Shown here: positions 8,522 to 17,520 of the stretch, one piece after another
Position numbering within the stretch: position 1 is the first letter of the stretch
How the letters are laid out: every line of letters begins with the position of its first letter
Source: Flagellimonas sp. CMM7
GTDB taxonomy: Bacteria; Bacteroidota; Bacteroidia; Flavobacteriales; Flavobacteriaceae
Direction of reading: 5' to 3'
NCBI RefSeq assembly: GCF_021390195.1
Contig: NZ_CP090003.1
Location: forward strand, 2,158,001 to 2,222,000
Length of the DNA stretch: 64,000 nt
Notes under the pieces: model-generated
Told to the model about the DNA's origin: nothing
Databases searched by the model: none
Seen by the model: the letters and a program-made list of their open reading frames with translations, nothing else
Made by a program: the position numbers and the translations under genes

Positions 8522-9109
8522 TCAATCTCTAACCTTACCGGTAAAAACGCTGATATTGGGATTGATAGGATTGCCAGAAGTCCTTCTCATCATCGTTATT
8601 TGGCCTGCATGGTAAATGCAATCCGACAACATTCCATTGATTAAGTTCCAATATGGGAATGGGGTTTGTTTTTCTCCACGCTGAAAGATGACTTTAAAAT
8701 TTTCAAAATCAGCGGCATTTTTACCAGCCACGGCTTGGCTTGCTGAATGAAGATTTTTTAAAGTTCCAGCACGTAAATCTTCGTACGTAAGCGCGGAAAG
8801 ATCCATAGGACGAACATTAGGTTTCGACTCTGGGGCATTCATGATCATTTCAGACATACCATAAATATGTTGAAGGGTTTGAAAAACAGTTCTACCTTCC
8901 TCAGTAGTTTTATAGTCCAAGTCTTTTTGTTCCAACCCTTCGGTTGCCCAATAATAACGAAAACCAAGGCCATCAATCATTCTGGCGACTACATTTCCGG
9001 AGCTGTAATCTTCTGGATACTCAGGAATTTCGTGATAAGGAAGTTCTTCTTGTTGTGCGTGCATATGTAACGTCAAGATAAGAATAGGAAGTAATATATA
9101 TTTTTTCAT
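8522..9109 (-). CDS. Exported DinB-family protein
   Basis: The 195-residue protein has a signal peptide (about 1-18, ending HMHAQ) and a DinB-like four-helix bundle. Candidate metal ligands are the His residues in TLQHIYGMSE and in CIYHAGQITMMRR. DinB-family proteins in this clade are putative metal-dependent enzymes of unknown substrate, and export is less usual. It is the last gene of a minus-strand run (HTH-TM-LamG protein, lipocalin-like protein, YciI-like protein, DinB), 9 bases after the YciI-like gene. A second exported DinB protein lies at 58689-59300. Confidence 0.8.
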   Translation of the reverse strand: MKKYILLPILILTLHMHAQQEELPYHEIPEYPEDYSSGNVVARMIDGLGFRYYWATEGLEQKDLDYKTTEEGRTVFQTLQHIYGMSEMIMNAPESKPNVRPMDLSALTYEDLRAGTLKNLHSASQAVAGKNAADFENFKVIFQRGEKQTPFPYWNLINGMLSDCIYHAGQITMMRRTSGNPINPNISVFTGKVRD

Positions 9110-9118
9110 AAACTAAAA

Positions 9119-9490
9119 TTATTCAATACACCCGTTATAAAAAGTATTGAAAGGGTAAATTACTACATTAAAAAGTTTTTTTTGAAGAGCGATATCTTCA
9201 TGAAGTATGGTTTTAGCAGCTTCTAAATCATCTGCTTTCAAAATTAGCATTCCGGTATCACTATAACGAGCTCCTAAGATAATTTGTTTTTCCTTTCGCA
9301 GTTTTGATAAAAACCCCGAATGTTCTTTAAAATAACTTTGTTCGTTCGGTTGCTTCTCCATGTCCCAACTTTCACCAACAGTATAAAGGGCAATAAAATG
9401 GGCCTCATCATGTTCGTCTTCTTGTGAAAATATAAGAAAAGGAATGCATGTAGCAATTAGGAATATCAATAAAGATTTTATTTTCATCAT
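9119..9490 (-). CDS. Exported YciI-like protein
   Basis: The start is set at the ATG at 9488-9490 (MMKIKSLLIFLIATCIPFLIFSQ, a clear signal peptide; 9487 is an equal option). A longer frame reaching 9595 would overlap the upstream gene and lose the signal peptide. The mature part of about 100 residues looks like a YciI/DGPF dimeric ferredoxin-like fold: HFIALYTVGESW at its start, a central HSGFLSKLRKEKQIILGARY and a final FNVVIYPFNTF strand. YciI proteins bind small molecules and may be hydrolases; the role is unknown. It sits 9 bases before the exported DinB gene and is probably cotranscribed with it. Confidence 0.75.
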   Translation of the reverse strand: MMKIKSLLIFLIATCIPFLIFSQEDEHDEAHFIALYTVGESWDMEKQPNEQSYFKEHSGFLSKLRKEKQIILGARYSDTGMLILKADDLEAAKTILHEDIALQKKLFNVVIYPFNTFYNGCIE

Positions 9491-9518
9491 TGTCTTAGAA
9501 GAAAAGTAAAGATAACTA

Positions 9519-10232
9519 TTATTGATTTCGTAGACTCCAAACTTCGTACAGAGGGTCACCCTTACTACTAAACCCAGAATGATGCCAATCCCCATCTTTC
9601 ACTTTAAAATCAAATTGAAGACTTGCCCCCACACGAGAGTTATCCCTTGAGAAAAATTCAATGTTCTCCGTATACTTACCATCAATAGTAGTATAGGTGC
9701 CTCCACCCGTTGCCATAAATTGTTGGGTTTCGGTATTGTATGCTATCCACTGAAACCTTGTTCCTGAAAGGATTTTCATGGTTTTACGCGGTTGGTCCGT
9801 ATTTCTGTTTTGAAATTCTCCATTACGTTTACGACCAGACATCAACCAAGCGCCTGCCAAATTACCGGGGCCACCTTCATCTATTCTATTCCAAACCGTA
9901 TCCATCCCTTTTATTTGTAGTGCGTTTTCAGAAAGTTCAATCTCAAAAGAGACTTGAGAACCAACTCGACTAGGAGTTTTTGAATCAAATTCCACCGTTT
10001 CAGTAATGAGATTACCATTTAAAGACCAACCTCCACCATTGGTGCTTACAAAAGCACCGGTGTTGGCATTAAACCAAGTGGAAACTTGATGCCCCTCTGA
10101 AAAGACAACTACGTTTTTTAGCTGTTGACCATCCACGGTAGATTTTGTATTCTCCCAAGCACCCAATAACGTTTGTGCCTGTATGGATAAACAAAGAATA
10201 CATGCCAATATGGTAAGAATGCATTTTTTCAT
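9519..10232 (-). CDS. Exported protein with two lipocalin-like repeats
   Basis: The start is the ATG at 10230-10232, giving MKKCILTILACILCLSIQAQ as signal peptide; the longer frame begins inside the upstream gene. The mature 217 residues split into two similar halves. Each begins with GAW and contains a Gly-rich turn (STNGGGWSL, ATGGGTYTT), a TE(N/T)(V/I)EF strand and an SRVG(S/A) turn, and each ends in a V-W-(N/S) strand. This indicates a tandem duplication of a beta-barrel, lipocalin-like unit. It lies 10 bases after the HTH-TM-LamG gene, which suggests one operon. Ligand unknown. Confidence 0.75.
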   Translation of the reverse strand: MKKCILTILACILCLSIQAQTLLGAWENTKSTVDGQQLKNVVVFSEGHQVSTWFNANTGAFVSTNGGGWSLNGNLITETVEFDSKTPSRVGSQVSFEIELSENALQIKGMDTVWNRIDEGGPGNLAGAWLMSGRKRNGEFQNRNTDQPRKTMKILSGTRFQWIAYNTETQQFMATGGGTYTTIDGKYTENIEFFSRDNSRVGASLQFDFKVKDGDWHHSGFSSKGDPLYEVWSLRNQ

Positions 10233-10242
10233 ATGTTGTGTT

Positions 10243-11520
10243 TTAATCGAAGTCTTCTGAGTAAACTTTTGCACCATCTAAGTTTTTTAAATATACATAA
10301 TCAACAGCGCCTTTTCCCGTAAATGTTAATATAAGGCCCATAATCTGGCCTCTATCTCCTTCAAAAGGTTGATCTAAGGCGAGGGTGTTGTTTAAATAAT
10401 ATTTAAGCCGCTTATTGGAACTTACCAATCGTATCGTTTGCCATTCGGACAAATTAGTTCCCAAGGCGGTAAAATCATTCTCACTTCCAGACAAAATAGT
10501 ATCTCCCACCTTTATATTTAGATTACTAACGCAACCTTTATCAGTTATGCCCAACCAAGAAGATGCCTTTTCGTCAATAATGCTCACTTCCATATATGGG
10601 CATACCAAACTTTGTACATCATCAAATCTAACCCTTGTTTCCAATACATATGCGTCAGATGGTAGACCAAAGAATTCCCTAATATTAAAATAAGATACGA
10701 TAAGACCTTTTTTTGGATCTACGCTGGATTGCTCAAAAGTTTCGTCTTTTACTCGCATAATGCCGTTAGAAACCAACGTTGATTGATTTGGATAAAATGG
10801 AATGATATCCAAACGATTGGATTTGGCAGTGGCAAACCATCCATCCGTTTGAACATGTATTCGTGTTTTTTTAATCACTTCATCATTTGCCATTAAGCGC
10901 GCCCAATGAAAACCGGGATAGTAATATATCTCAGAGAAATTTTTCTTTGAAGGGTCTATAGGTTTTTTATGATTTGGATTCCATGAACGCTGGATAAAAA
11001 AACTGTCAGCTTCTATTCCTTGCAAATCATATGAAAAAATAACCGAATTGGGAACATTGTTGACCACAGTTTTACTGGCAGAGAACATGATGTTATCCGG
11101 TATTTTAAGAGGTTTGTCATCATTAGAGATAAATACAAACAGTACAATCGCCAATAGTGCAGATGAAGCCAAAAAAAACAAAAGTTTTTTTGAGAAGGAT
11201 GAAGTTTCTTTTGAGGTGCTATTTCCTAGTTCAAAAACTTTGTTTTGCTCCTGTTGAAAAGAATTCCAATTGTCATAATCAATTAATGAAGCCAATGCGT
11301 TCAGAGTACTGAGATGTGGCATTTGGTTAAATTCATTTTTCCACAAACGCTTCATTGTGGAGAGGCTGATTCTTGTATTAGAACGTTCCTCCATTAACTC
11401 CATTAAATACTCCAAATCGCGTTGTCGGAGCTTTTTTCCCGAGGAGAATTGCTCCGGGAAATACCGCTGCTCAATTTTTTTGATGCAATGTTCAATTGAA
11501 TTTCTTTCTATCGTCTGCAT
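10243..11520 (-). CDS. Membrane-anchored HTH protein with LamG-like outer domain
   Basis: The 425-residue protein has three parts. Residues 1-90 form a helical DNA-binding-like domain of a type common in Bacteroidota (RISLSTMKRLWKNE, then LSTLNALASLIDYDNWNSF). One membrane helix is at about 110-130 (LLFFLASSALLAIVLFVFI). The remaining 290 residues are beta-rich and end in a LamG/concanavalin-like domain (ETRVRFDD, EWQTIRLVSSNKRLKYYLNN). It looks like a one-component transmembrane regulator with an outside sensor. It leads a run of three exported proteins and is divergent from a secreted LamG-like protein. There is no kinase, and activity is inferred from domain order. Confidence 0.7.
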   Translation of the reverse strand: MQTIERNSIEHCIKKIEQRYFPEQFSSGKKLRQRDLEYLMELMEERSNTRISLSTMKRLWKNEFNQMPHLSTLNALASLIDYDNWNSFQQEQNKVFELGNSTSKETSSFSKKLLFFLASSALLAIVLFVFISNDDKPLKIPDNIMFSASKTVVNNVPNSVIFSYDLQGIEADSFFIQRSWNPNHKKPIDPSKKNFSEIYYYPGFHWARLMANDEVIKKTRIHVQTDGWFATAKSNRLDIIPFYPNQSTLVSNGIMRVKDETFEQSSVDPKKGLIVSYFNIREFFGLPSDAYVLETRVRFDDVQSLVCPYMEVSIIDEKASSWLGITDKGCVSNLNIKVGDTILSGSENDFTALGTNLSEWQTIRLVSSNKRLKYYLNNTLALDQPFEGDRGQIMGLILTFTGKGAVDYVYLKNLDGAKVYSEDFD

Positions 11521-11635
11521 AGATAAATTTTTGAAGTGGACGAAAAATAAGCCATAAATAAACGGTTTTTGATTATTCAGTTAAGGCTAAGAAGGCTCAA
11601 TATTGTATAAAAATAAACCTTTCAATTTTTAAGTT

Positions 11636-12781
11636 ATGATATATGTAAATTCCGCTCAAGTTAAAACCTGCATTACTATTGCCTTATTGATTTTTGGTGA
11701 ATTTCTGTATGCACAAAACATTCCACTAACACCAGAACAATGGAAAGTTGTGGACAATGAAAACAATCAGGAATTGGATTTACAAGTAACAGAATACAAG
11801 GGTATGTCGGCTATACATTTGGGAAGACATGAAATAGCAAAGCTAACAGGTATGACATACGAAAACTTTGTCTTGGAAATGGATGTTTCCGGAAAAGCAA
11901 TGCCGGGCATCGGATTCAGGGCCAATAACTTATGGGATTATGAGTTTTTATATTTCCGGGTTTTTTCAGGAGGCAAGAATGATGCAGTTCAGTATATTCC
12001 TGTGTTCAATGGATCACATCCATGGCAATTGTACAATGAGCCTTTTCATGAAACAACAGCTGTATTTAAACCACAAGAATGGTTCCATATAAAAGTTGAA
12101 GTGTTTGGGGAAAATATGCGTGTCTTTGTTGGAGAAAAAGAACGGCCCAATATGCAAGTAGAACTTTTACAGAAAGAATGTGATAAGGGCAGTATTTTTT
12201 TGAAGACCAGTTTTGCCGAAGCTTATTTCAGTAACATAAAAATACAGGCGCTTGAAAAACTCTTTTCCATAAAAGAACCTAAGACACAGTATAAATACAT
12301 TACAAAATGGGAAATTTCAGAACAACTGCAAGGTAGCATCCATTCTCAAAGACAATATTTTAATTGGATTAAAAGTGCCGAAAAAAACCATAAATGGCAA
12401 AACATTGAGGCTGATAAAACAGGGATGATCAATATGGCTCAATATTATGATCATCCAAAAGAATCTGCCTTTGCAAAAACAACAATTAATTCTGATGTTG
12501 CCAAAACAGTAACCCTGGCATATGATTATACCCAAGTATTGCTGATTTCTTTGAATGACAAGATTGTTTTTTATGGTCGCGAATTGGATATTGAAAATTT
12601 TATGCGTGTTACAGATAGGGAACAGACTTTGGAATTGTCATTGAATGAAGGAGAAAATAAATTGGTTTTTTGGATTCGTTCGGATGATGAATGGCAAAAT
12701 CAGGTAGGAAACCCTCCATATTTGGGAAGGAAGCAGGCTATGAATTGGGGATTTACAGCAAGACTGCTAGAGGAGGAGTAG
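11636..12781 (+). CDS. Secreted LamG-like domain protein
   Basis: The 381-residue protein has a signal peptide (about 1-27, ending FLYAQ). The first 180 mature residues resemble a concanavalin/LamG-like jelly-roll as found in DUF1080-type proteins (FVLEMDVSGKAMPGIGFRA, EWFHIKVEVFGENMRVFVG, GSIFLKTSFAEAYFSNIKI). The C-terminal 150 residues are a second beta domain with no clear family. A DUF1080-type hydrolase role is possible, but no catalytic residues could be assigned. It is divergent from the HTH-TM-LamG gene (115 bases between), whose outer domain has a related fold, so regulation or direct contact between the two is plausible. Confidence 0.65.
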   Translation: MIYVNSAQVKTCITIALLIFGEFLYAQNIPLTPEQWKVVDNENNQELDLQVTEYKGMSAIHLGRHEIAKLTGMTYENFVLEMDVSGKAMPGIGFRANNLWDYEFLYFRVFSGGKNDAVQYIPVFNGSHPWQLYNEPFHETTAVFKPQEWFHIKVEVFGENMRVFVGEKERPNMQVELLQKECDKGSIFLKTSFAEAYFSNIKIQALEKLFSIKEPKTQYKYITKWEISEQLQGSIHSQRQYFNWIKSAEKNHKWQNIEADKTGMINMAQYYDHPKESAFAKTTINSDVAKTVTLAYDYTQVLLISLNDKIVFYGRELDIENFMRVTDREQTLELSLNEGENKLVFWIRSDDEWQNQVGNPPYLGRKQAMNWGFTARLLEEE

Positions 12782-12844
12782 AAACTTAGATAAGATTATG
12801 TGACACATTGTTTTTTCTAACCGCAATGATTTCTGCTTAAAACT

Positions 12845-12890
12845 AAAAAGTGCCGTTACCCCATGATTATTGGAAGGGAACAGCACTTTT
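12845..12890. terminator. Bidirectional terminator
   Basis: AAAAGTGC-GTT-CCC on the left pairs with GGG-AAC-GCACTTTT on the right (one mismatch and one bulge), with A and T runs outside. It lies between the convergent genes ending at 12781 and 12909 and can serve both strands. Confidence 0.75.
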
Positions 12891-12908
12891 ATGCAGTATT
12901 TTGGTTTT

Positions 12909-13388
12909 TTACAGTGTACGCAGATACTCTACCAAATCCCTAGCTTCTGCTTCATTTAGGTTTTGGTTGAGCATAATGGCATTGTTATACTCTTTCAATA
13001 AGGCTTTGGCAATAGGGTCTTCTCGTAACATTTCATCAGGATTCATGATCATGTTCATTACCCATTCTGGACTTCTTCGTTCAAAAACACCTTCCATTGC
13101 AGGGCCGATCATGCGTTGGTCTACCATGTGACAGGCTACGCAAATGGCATTGAACTTTGCTTCCCCGCGAGCAGCCATTTCTTTGTCAATATCATCAGAG
13201 AACTCAAGATTTTTAATGGGTCCAATTCCCTTATTATTCAAATCTACGGGCACACCTTCATCGGCTTGTATTTTTTTGTCTTCAGATTTAGTACGGCTTA
13301 CTTCAAAACCATCCTTTTTTTCTTCTTTTTTTCCACCGCAGCTGGCTATAAAGGCACCCAATGCCAATAACAGGAGTATTTTTTTCAT
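12909..13388 (-). CDS. c-type cytochrome lipoprotein
   Basis: The 159-residue protein has a lipobox (FIASC, Cys 17) followed by a charged Lys/Glu linker, then a small cytochrome c domain with the haem motif CVACH (residues 83-87). Met 139 or a nearby Met (NAIMLNQNL) may be the sixth ligand. The final helix, EAEARDLVEYLRTL, is typical of class I cytochromes. It should be anchored to a membrane on the periplasmic side and carry single electrons. No oxidase or reductase gene is adjacent, so the partner is unknown. Confidence 0.85.
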   Translation of the reverse strand: MKKILLLLALGAFIASCGGKKEEKKDGFEVSRTKSEDKKIQADEGVPVDLNNKGIGPIKNLEFSDDIDKEMAARGEAKFNAICVACHMVDQRMIGPAMEGVFERRSPEWVMNMIMNPDEMLREDPIAKALLKEYNNAIMLNQNLNEAEARDLVEYLRTL

Positions 13389-13526
13389 CTTATTAATTTC
13401 AGTTGTAGTTGCGGCTACTAAGATAGTTAATTAGGGTATAACATTTTTCTCATTTTTGTTAATCCCTGCCTTTGATTGCATATGAACATGAACATAACAG
13501 AAAAGGCTCTTAGCGCTAAACCAATT

Positions 13527-14486
13527 TCAATTTGATGTAAAAAACTCCAATGCCCTTTTTTCAGTATATGTGATATTGTTTTTACCCCAAAACCCCACAT
13601 GGCCCCCGTATTTTGGAACCTCTAGAGAGAGGTTTGGGTTTTTTTCCGCTTCTGAGTAAGGATAGCATTCAGTACCTAAAAAAGAATCGTCCGCAGCATT
13701 GATAATCAAACTTGGAACCGTAATTTTTGATAAAACTTGCAGCGAACTGCATTTTCTGTAATAATCCAGAGCATCCTTAAAACCATGAGCTTTGCTGGTA
13801 TAGATGTCATCAAAATCCATAAGTGTCTTAACGTCCTTTATATCGGCATCTGGAATAAGTTCAGGGAATAAACTTTGCTTCTGTTTAAGTTTGGCCAAAA
13901 GGTGTTTTTTAAACCGTTTGGCGTACAATATATTCTTCTTAGTCAGCAATTGTTTGCAAGAATTGTGCAAATTACAGGGAACAGAAACTGCTACAGTCGC
14001 TTTAATTTCCTTTGGAACCTGCTTTCTTTCACCTAAATATTTGAGCAATAGATTTCCGCCCAAACTGAAACCCTTAAGGTAGATTTCTGAATAATTTTTG
14101 GTGCTAAGAATATGGTTTAAAATTTCATTAAGATCTTCTGTTGCACCAGAATGATAGGATTTATATAAAATATTGGGTTCACCACTGCACCCTCGATAGT
14201 TGATTGCACAAGCATCAAACCCATTTTTGTTAAAGAGTTTAGCACTACCTGTAATATAAGGGCGTTGCGCATCACCTTCAAGTCCATGGAGTAGAACAAC
14301 CAATTTTTGGGTAGGAATAGAAGATGCACTCCAATCCAAATCCAGAAAATCTCCATCCTCTAAAAAAAGTCTTTCCCTTTTTTGAACGACATTGGAAACT
14401 TTTCTAACAAGCCCTGCATAGATAGTTGCCAGATGCCCATTTCTAAAAAAGAATGGTGGACGATAGGCAGAATAAACGAGAGGCAT
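13527..14486 (-). CDS. YheT-family alpha/beta hydrolase
   Basis: The 319 residues match the YheT/EMB8 family: the N-terminal PPFFFRNGHLATIYAGL, the oxyanion region LLHGLEG, NYRGCSGEPN, and a nucleophile elbow GFSLGG with Ser at about residue 141. The C-terminal GGHVGFWGKN carries the likely catalytic His. There is no signal peptide, so it is cytoplasmic or peripheral. Members act as esterases or lipases with poorly known substrates. Its ATG overlaps the stop of the bestrophin-like gene by one base (TAATG), so the two are probably translated in a coupled way. Confidence 0.85.
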   Translation of the reverse strand: MPLVYSAYRPPFFFRNGHLATIYAGLVRKVSNVVQKRERLFLEDGDFLDLDWSASSIPTQKLVVLLHGLEGDAQRPYITGSAKLFNKNGFDACAINYRGCSGEPNILYKSYHSGATEDLNEILNHILSTKNYSEIYLKGFSLGGNLLLKYLGERKQVPKEIKATVAVSVPCNLHNSCKQLLTKKNILYAKRFKKHLLAKLKQKQSLFPELIPDADIKDVKTLMDFDDIYTSKAHGFKDALDYYRKCSSLQVLSKITVPSLIINAADDSFLGTECYPYSEAEKNPNLSLEVPKYGGHVGFWGKNNITYTEKRALEFFTSN

Positions 14487-15487
14487 TAATACAAAATATT
14501 ATGCTGTGGTTTTATCTTTTCCGGTAGATTTTGCTCATCAAGCATATCTCTTAAATCAATTTCTATAGTTCTGCACAAAGCGGTCATTGGAACATCGTTA
14601 ATACGACCTTCAAATGGGTCTTCACTATTGCTCCCTATTTTCTCCATGGTTGTAAACATCCATGAAATCAAAACCGAAAAGAAAATCATCAATACAATGT
14701 ACCACCAGTTATGACCAACTTCCAGTTCCTGTAATTGGGTTTCAAACACATTTAACAAGCCAAAGGGGAGTAATAAAACAAAAATCCAAGTGAACAAGGT
14801 GCTGAAATATGCATATTGCCGGGGGAAGGGGGTGTTTTTTATTCTTTCACACTTTCCTTGTAGGTTATACATTTCTTCTAGATTATTATGAAAAACTTGC
14901 TTATCAAATTCTGTGATTTTCCCTTCTTTCAATAATCTTTTAAGGTGTAAACCTTGTTTTTTTATGAGGTGGGTGGCAACATTCTTTCTGTTTTCTATAC
15001 CGTCCACCTCTTCGGGTGACAAAAACATGTCCATTCCACTGCAAACAGGATTTCGTTCACCATGTCTATCAAACAAACGTTCTACGGCTCTATTTTCTCT
15101 TATTGAAAAACTAGTAGGTTGGCGTAACTGAATCCGTAGGGCATTAATCCATGCGATATGCCTGTAAATCAATGCAATTTGTGCCTCTCTGTCATTTTCC
15201 ACAAAGCTTAATACATTATTTGCCCAGGTACGAGAATAGTTGACAATACCACCCCAAATTTTTCGCCCCTCCCAAAAACGGTCATAACTCTGGCTATTTT
15301 TAAAACCTATATAAAAGGCCACTGCTATACCGATAACGGACAAAGGCTGAAAAGGAATGTCAATATGTTTCCAATTGAGCGAATCATAAAGAAAAAATAT
15401 AATACCTGCATAGAGGGTAAAAAAAATGAGGTTTTTCCAAGCATACCTTAGAATGATACCCCAACTAATATTTCTTTTAATGTACAT
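14486..15487 (-). CDS. Bestrophin-like (UPF0187) channel protein
   Basis: The 333-residue membrane protein matches the bacterial bestrophin family. It has an N-terminal RYAWKNL helix region, the conserved SQSYDRFWEGRKIWGGIVNYSRTW segment (about 65-88), paired C-terminal helices (FSTLFTWIFVLLLPFGLL and WWYIVLMIFFSVLISWMF), and the acidic EDPFEGRINDVPM motif. Bestrophins form pentameric ion channels; bacterial members may pass chloride or cations. The stop overlaps the start of the YheT hydrolase gene. Confidence 0.88.
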   Translation of the reverse strand: MYIKRNISWGIILRYAWKNLIFFTLYAGIIFFLYDSLNWKHIDIPFQPLSVIGIAVAFYIGFKNSQSYDRFWEGRKIWGGIVNYSRTWANNVLSFVENDREAQIALIYRHIAWINALRIQLRQPTSFSIRENRAVERLFDRHGERNPVCSGMDMFLSPEEVDGIENRKNVATHLIKKQGLHLKRLLKEGKITEFDKQVFHNNLEEMYNLQGKCERIKNTPFPRQYAYFSTLFTWIFVLLLPFGLLNVFETQLQELEVGHNWWYIVLMIFFSVLISWMFTTMEKIGSNSEDPFEGRINDVPMTALCRTIEIDLRDMLDEQNLPEKIKPQHNILY

Positions 15488-15577
15488 GGTAGTTGATTAA
15501 GTACTAAAAATACTTAAATCTTTCATATTTGTCCTTAGCTTAAAATTTGAAAGTAAAGTTTGTCGTATTTTTAAGAT

Positions 15578-15853
15578 ATGGGGCTACGTGTAAAAAAATG
15601 CGAACATCTTCAAGCTATTTCTGAAGTGAAAAAAGCAAATGGATACGAATGTGAAGAATGTATAAAAACGGGTGATGTATGGGTACATTTACGCACCTGT
15701 CAGGAATGTGGAACAACCTTGTGCTGTGATAGCTCACCTAATAAGCATGCAAGCAAACATGCCAGTTCACATAGCCATCCTGTGATTAGCTCTGCAGAAC
15801 CCAACGAAAATTGGATGTGGTGTTACGTCCATGAATCAATCGCTAAATACTAA
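15578..15853 (+). CDS. UBP-type zinc-finger protein
   Basis: The 91-residue protein is a single UBP-type zinc finger. Visible ligands are C-x-x-C (CEECIKTG), C-x-x-C (CQECGTTLCC), and several His residues in KHASKHASSHSHPV, ending with WMWCYVHE. In eukaryotes this finger binds ubiquitin C-termini. In bacteria, small stand-alone copies are commonly found next to cNMP-binding thioredoxin-reductase-like genes, as here (3 bases between stop and next ATG), so the two probably work together in redox sensing or delivery. Partner and ligand are unproven. Confidence 0.88.
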   Translation: MGLRVKKCEHLQAISEVKKANGYECEECIKTGDVWVHLRTCQECGTTLCCDSSPNKHASKHASSHSHPVISSAEPNENWMWCYVHESIAKY

Positions 15854-15856
15854 AAG

Positions 15857-17515
15857 ATGAAAGATCCCCGTTTTCCAGAACTTACTCAAAGACAGATAAC
15901 CATTTTAAAAACATATGGAGAGGTAGAAAATCACTCATCAGAGGAGAAAATATTTGCGCTTGGAGATTTACAATATGATTTTTTTGTTGTTTTAGATGGT
16001 GAGGTTTCTATTGAGGATCCCTATAATGATAATGCAGTTATTGTAGCACATAAAAAGAATGAATTTACTGGGGATAGTGGTATGCTTTCTAACCGTGGGG
16101 CTCAGTTTCATGCCATTACCAAAGGAGACACCACCAGTGTGCTCAGGATTGCTCCAAAAAAGCTGAAAGAAGCTATAGCAAGACATAGTGATATTAGTGA
16201 TGTATTGTTAAATGCATTTTTGCTTCGCCAAGAAACCGTGCTGTCAGAATTCACAGGTGGAATAAAACTGGTGGGTTCCGGCAACTCAAAAGAAACATAT
16301 GCTATCCGGGATTTTATGGATAAAAACCATATTTGGTATAATTTTTTAGATATTGATGTATCAGAATCCGCCCTCGAGCTTTTAGGGAATTTTAATCTTT
16401 CTAAAGAAGATTTGCCTTTTCTGATCAACAGTGATGCTAAAGTGTGTCCAAATCCCTCACTGGAGCAATTAGCACGTTACTCAGGGGTCTTGATGGATTT
16501 TGAGGATAAGGTCTTTGACCTTTTGGTCATAGGTGCTGGACCTGCCGGACTGGCAGGAAGTGTTTATGCTGCTTCAGAAGGATTAAGTGTGGTCACTATT
16601 GATAGTAAAGCACCAGGCGGACAGGCAGGCAAGAGTTCAAAAATTGAAAATTATTTAGGTTTTCCTACGGGAATTTCTGGGAGTGACTTGGCGAACAAAG
16701 CTTATGTACAAGCTCAAAAGTTTGGGTGCAATATTTCTATTCCACATAAGGCGGAAAAGATAGAGCATACCGGGAGTCATTTTATTCTTTATGCAACGAA
16801 TGATAAAACCATAAAGACCAAAGCCATTATGGCGGCAACGGGTGCAAATTACCGTAGTTTACCAATTGATAATATTGAAAAATATGAAGGTAGTGGAGTA
16901 TATTATTCTGCCACCGGAATGAACGCTTCAGCCTGTAAAAATGAATTGGTCGGGGTAGTTGGGGGGGGAAATTCAGCAGGTCAAGCGGCACTTTTTTTAG
17001 CAAATCATGCAAAGGAAGTACATGTTATATTACGGGGAGGTGATCTAGGTGCGAAAATGAGCGATTATTTGGTGCAACGAATAGAAGCTGCAGAAAACAT
17101 ATTTGTACATCTGCATACCCAGGTAACCGAGTTATATGGTCAATATCATCTAGAATCTCTGGTATTAGAAAATAAAACAGGAGAAAAAACACCAAAGAAC
17201 ATTACCAACCTTTTCACTTTTATTGGTGCCAGACCTTGTACAGAATGGTTACAAGGATTGGTTGCCACAGACGAAAAAGGATTTATATGCACTGGTCCTG
17301 GAATAAAACAAGAGGAACTGCACAAATGTTCTATTTATACCGGGAGAGAACCTCAATCTTTGGAAACCAGTATTCCCGGTTTTTTCGCCGTGGGCGATGT
17401 AAGAAAAGGCTCTGTAAAACGCGTTGCATCTGCAGTAGGAGAAGGGTCCATGTGCGTTAGCCAAGTGCATCAGTTTTTGGCTGATTTAAAGAATGTGGAA
17501 GCTATAGAAGCTTAA
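15857..17515 (+). CDS. Cyclic-nucleotide-binding, thioredoxin-reductase-like FAD protein
   Basis: The 552-residue protein has three parts: a cNMP-binding domain (about 10-120), a thioredoxin/glutaredoxin-like segment (about 135-210) lacking a CxxC, and a thioredoxin-reductase-type FAD/NAD(P)H domain (from about 222, GAGPAGLAGSVYAA at about 226, with GGGNSAGQAALFL for NADPH). The redox-active CxxC of true thioredoxin reductases is missing; the place is taken by ATGMNASAC. It is therefore unlikely to reduce thioredoxin in the usual way. It is cotranscribed with the UBP zinc-finger gene. Confidence 0.88.
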   Translation: MKDPRFPELTQRQITILKTYGEVENHSSEEKIFALGDLQYDFFVVLDGEVSIEDPYNDNAVIVAHKKNEFTGDSGMLSNRGAQFHAITKGDTTSVLRIAPKKLKEAIARHSDISDVLLNAFLLRQETVLSEFTGGIKLVGSGNSKETYAIRDFMDKNHIWYNFLDIDVSESALELLGNFNLSKEDLPFLINSDAKVCPNPSLEQLARYSGVLMDFEDKVFDLLVIGAGPAGLAGSVYAASEGLSVVTIDSKAPGGQAGKSSKIENYLGFPTGISGSDLANKAYVQAQKFGCNISIPHKAEKIEHTGSHFILYATNDKTIKTKAIMAATGANYRSLPIDNIEKYEGSGVYYSATGMNASACKNELVGVVGGGNSAGQAALFLANHAKEVHVILRGGDLGAKMSDYLVQRIEAAENIFVHLHTQVTELYGQYHLESLVLENKTGEKTPKNITNLFTFIGARPCTEWLQGLVATDEKGFICTGPGIKQEELHKCSIYTGREPQSLETSIPGFFAVGDVRKGSVKRVASAVGEGSMCVSQVHQFLADLKNVEAIEA

Positions 17516-17520
17516 TCATA

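Noticed and set aside
13144..13434. Plus-strand ORF opposite the cytochrome c gene
   Set aside because: It is Ser/Phe-rich low-complexity shadow of a clear CxxCH cytochrome on the other strand.
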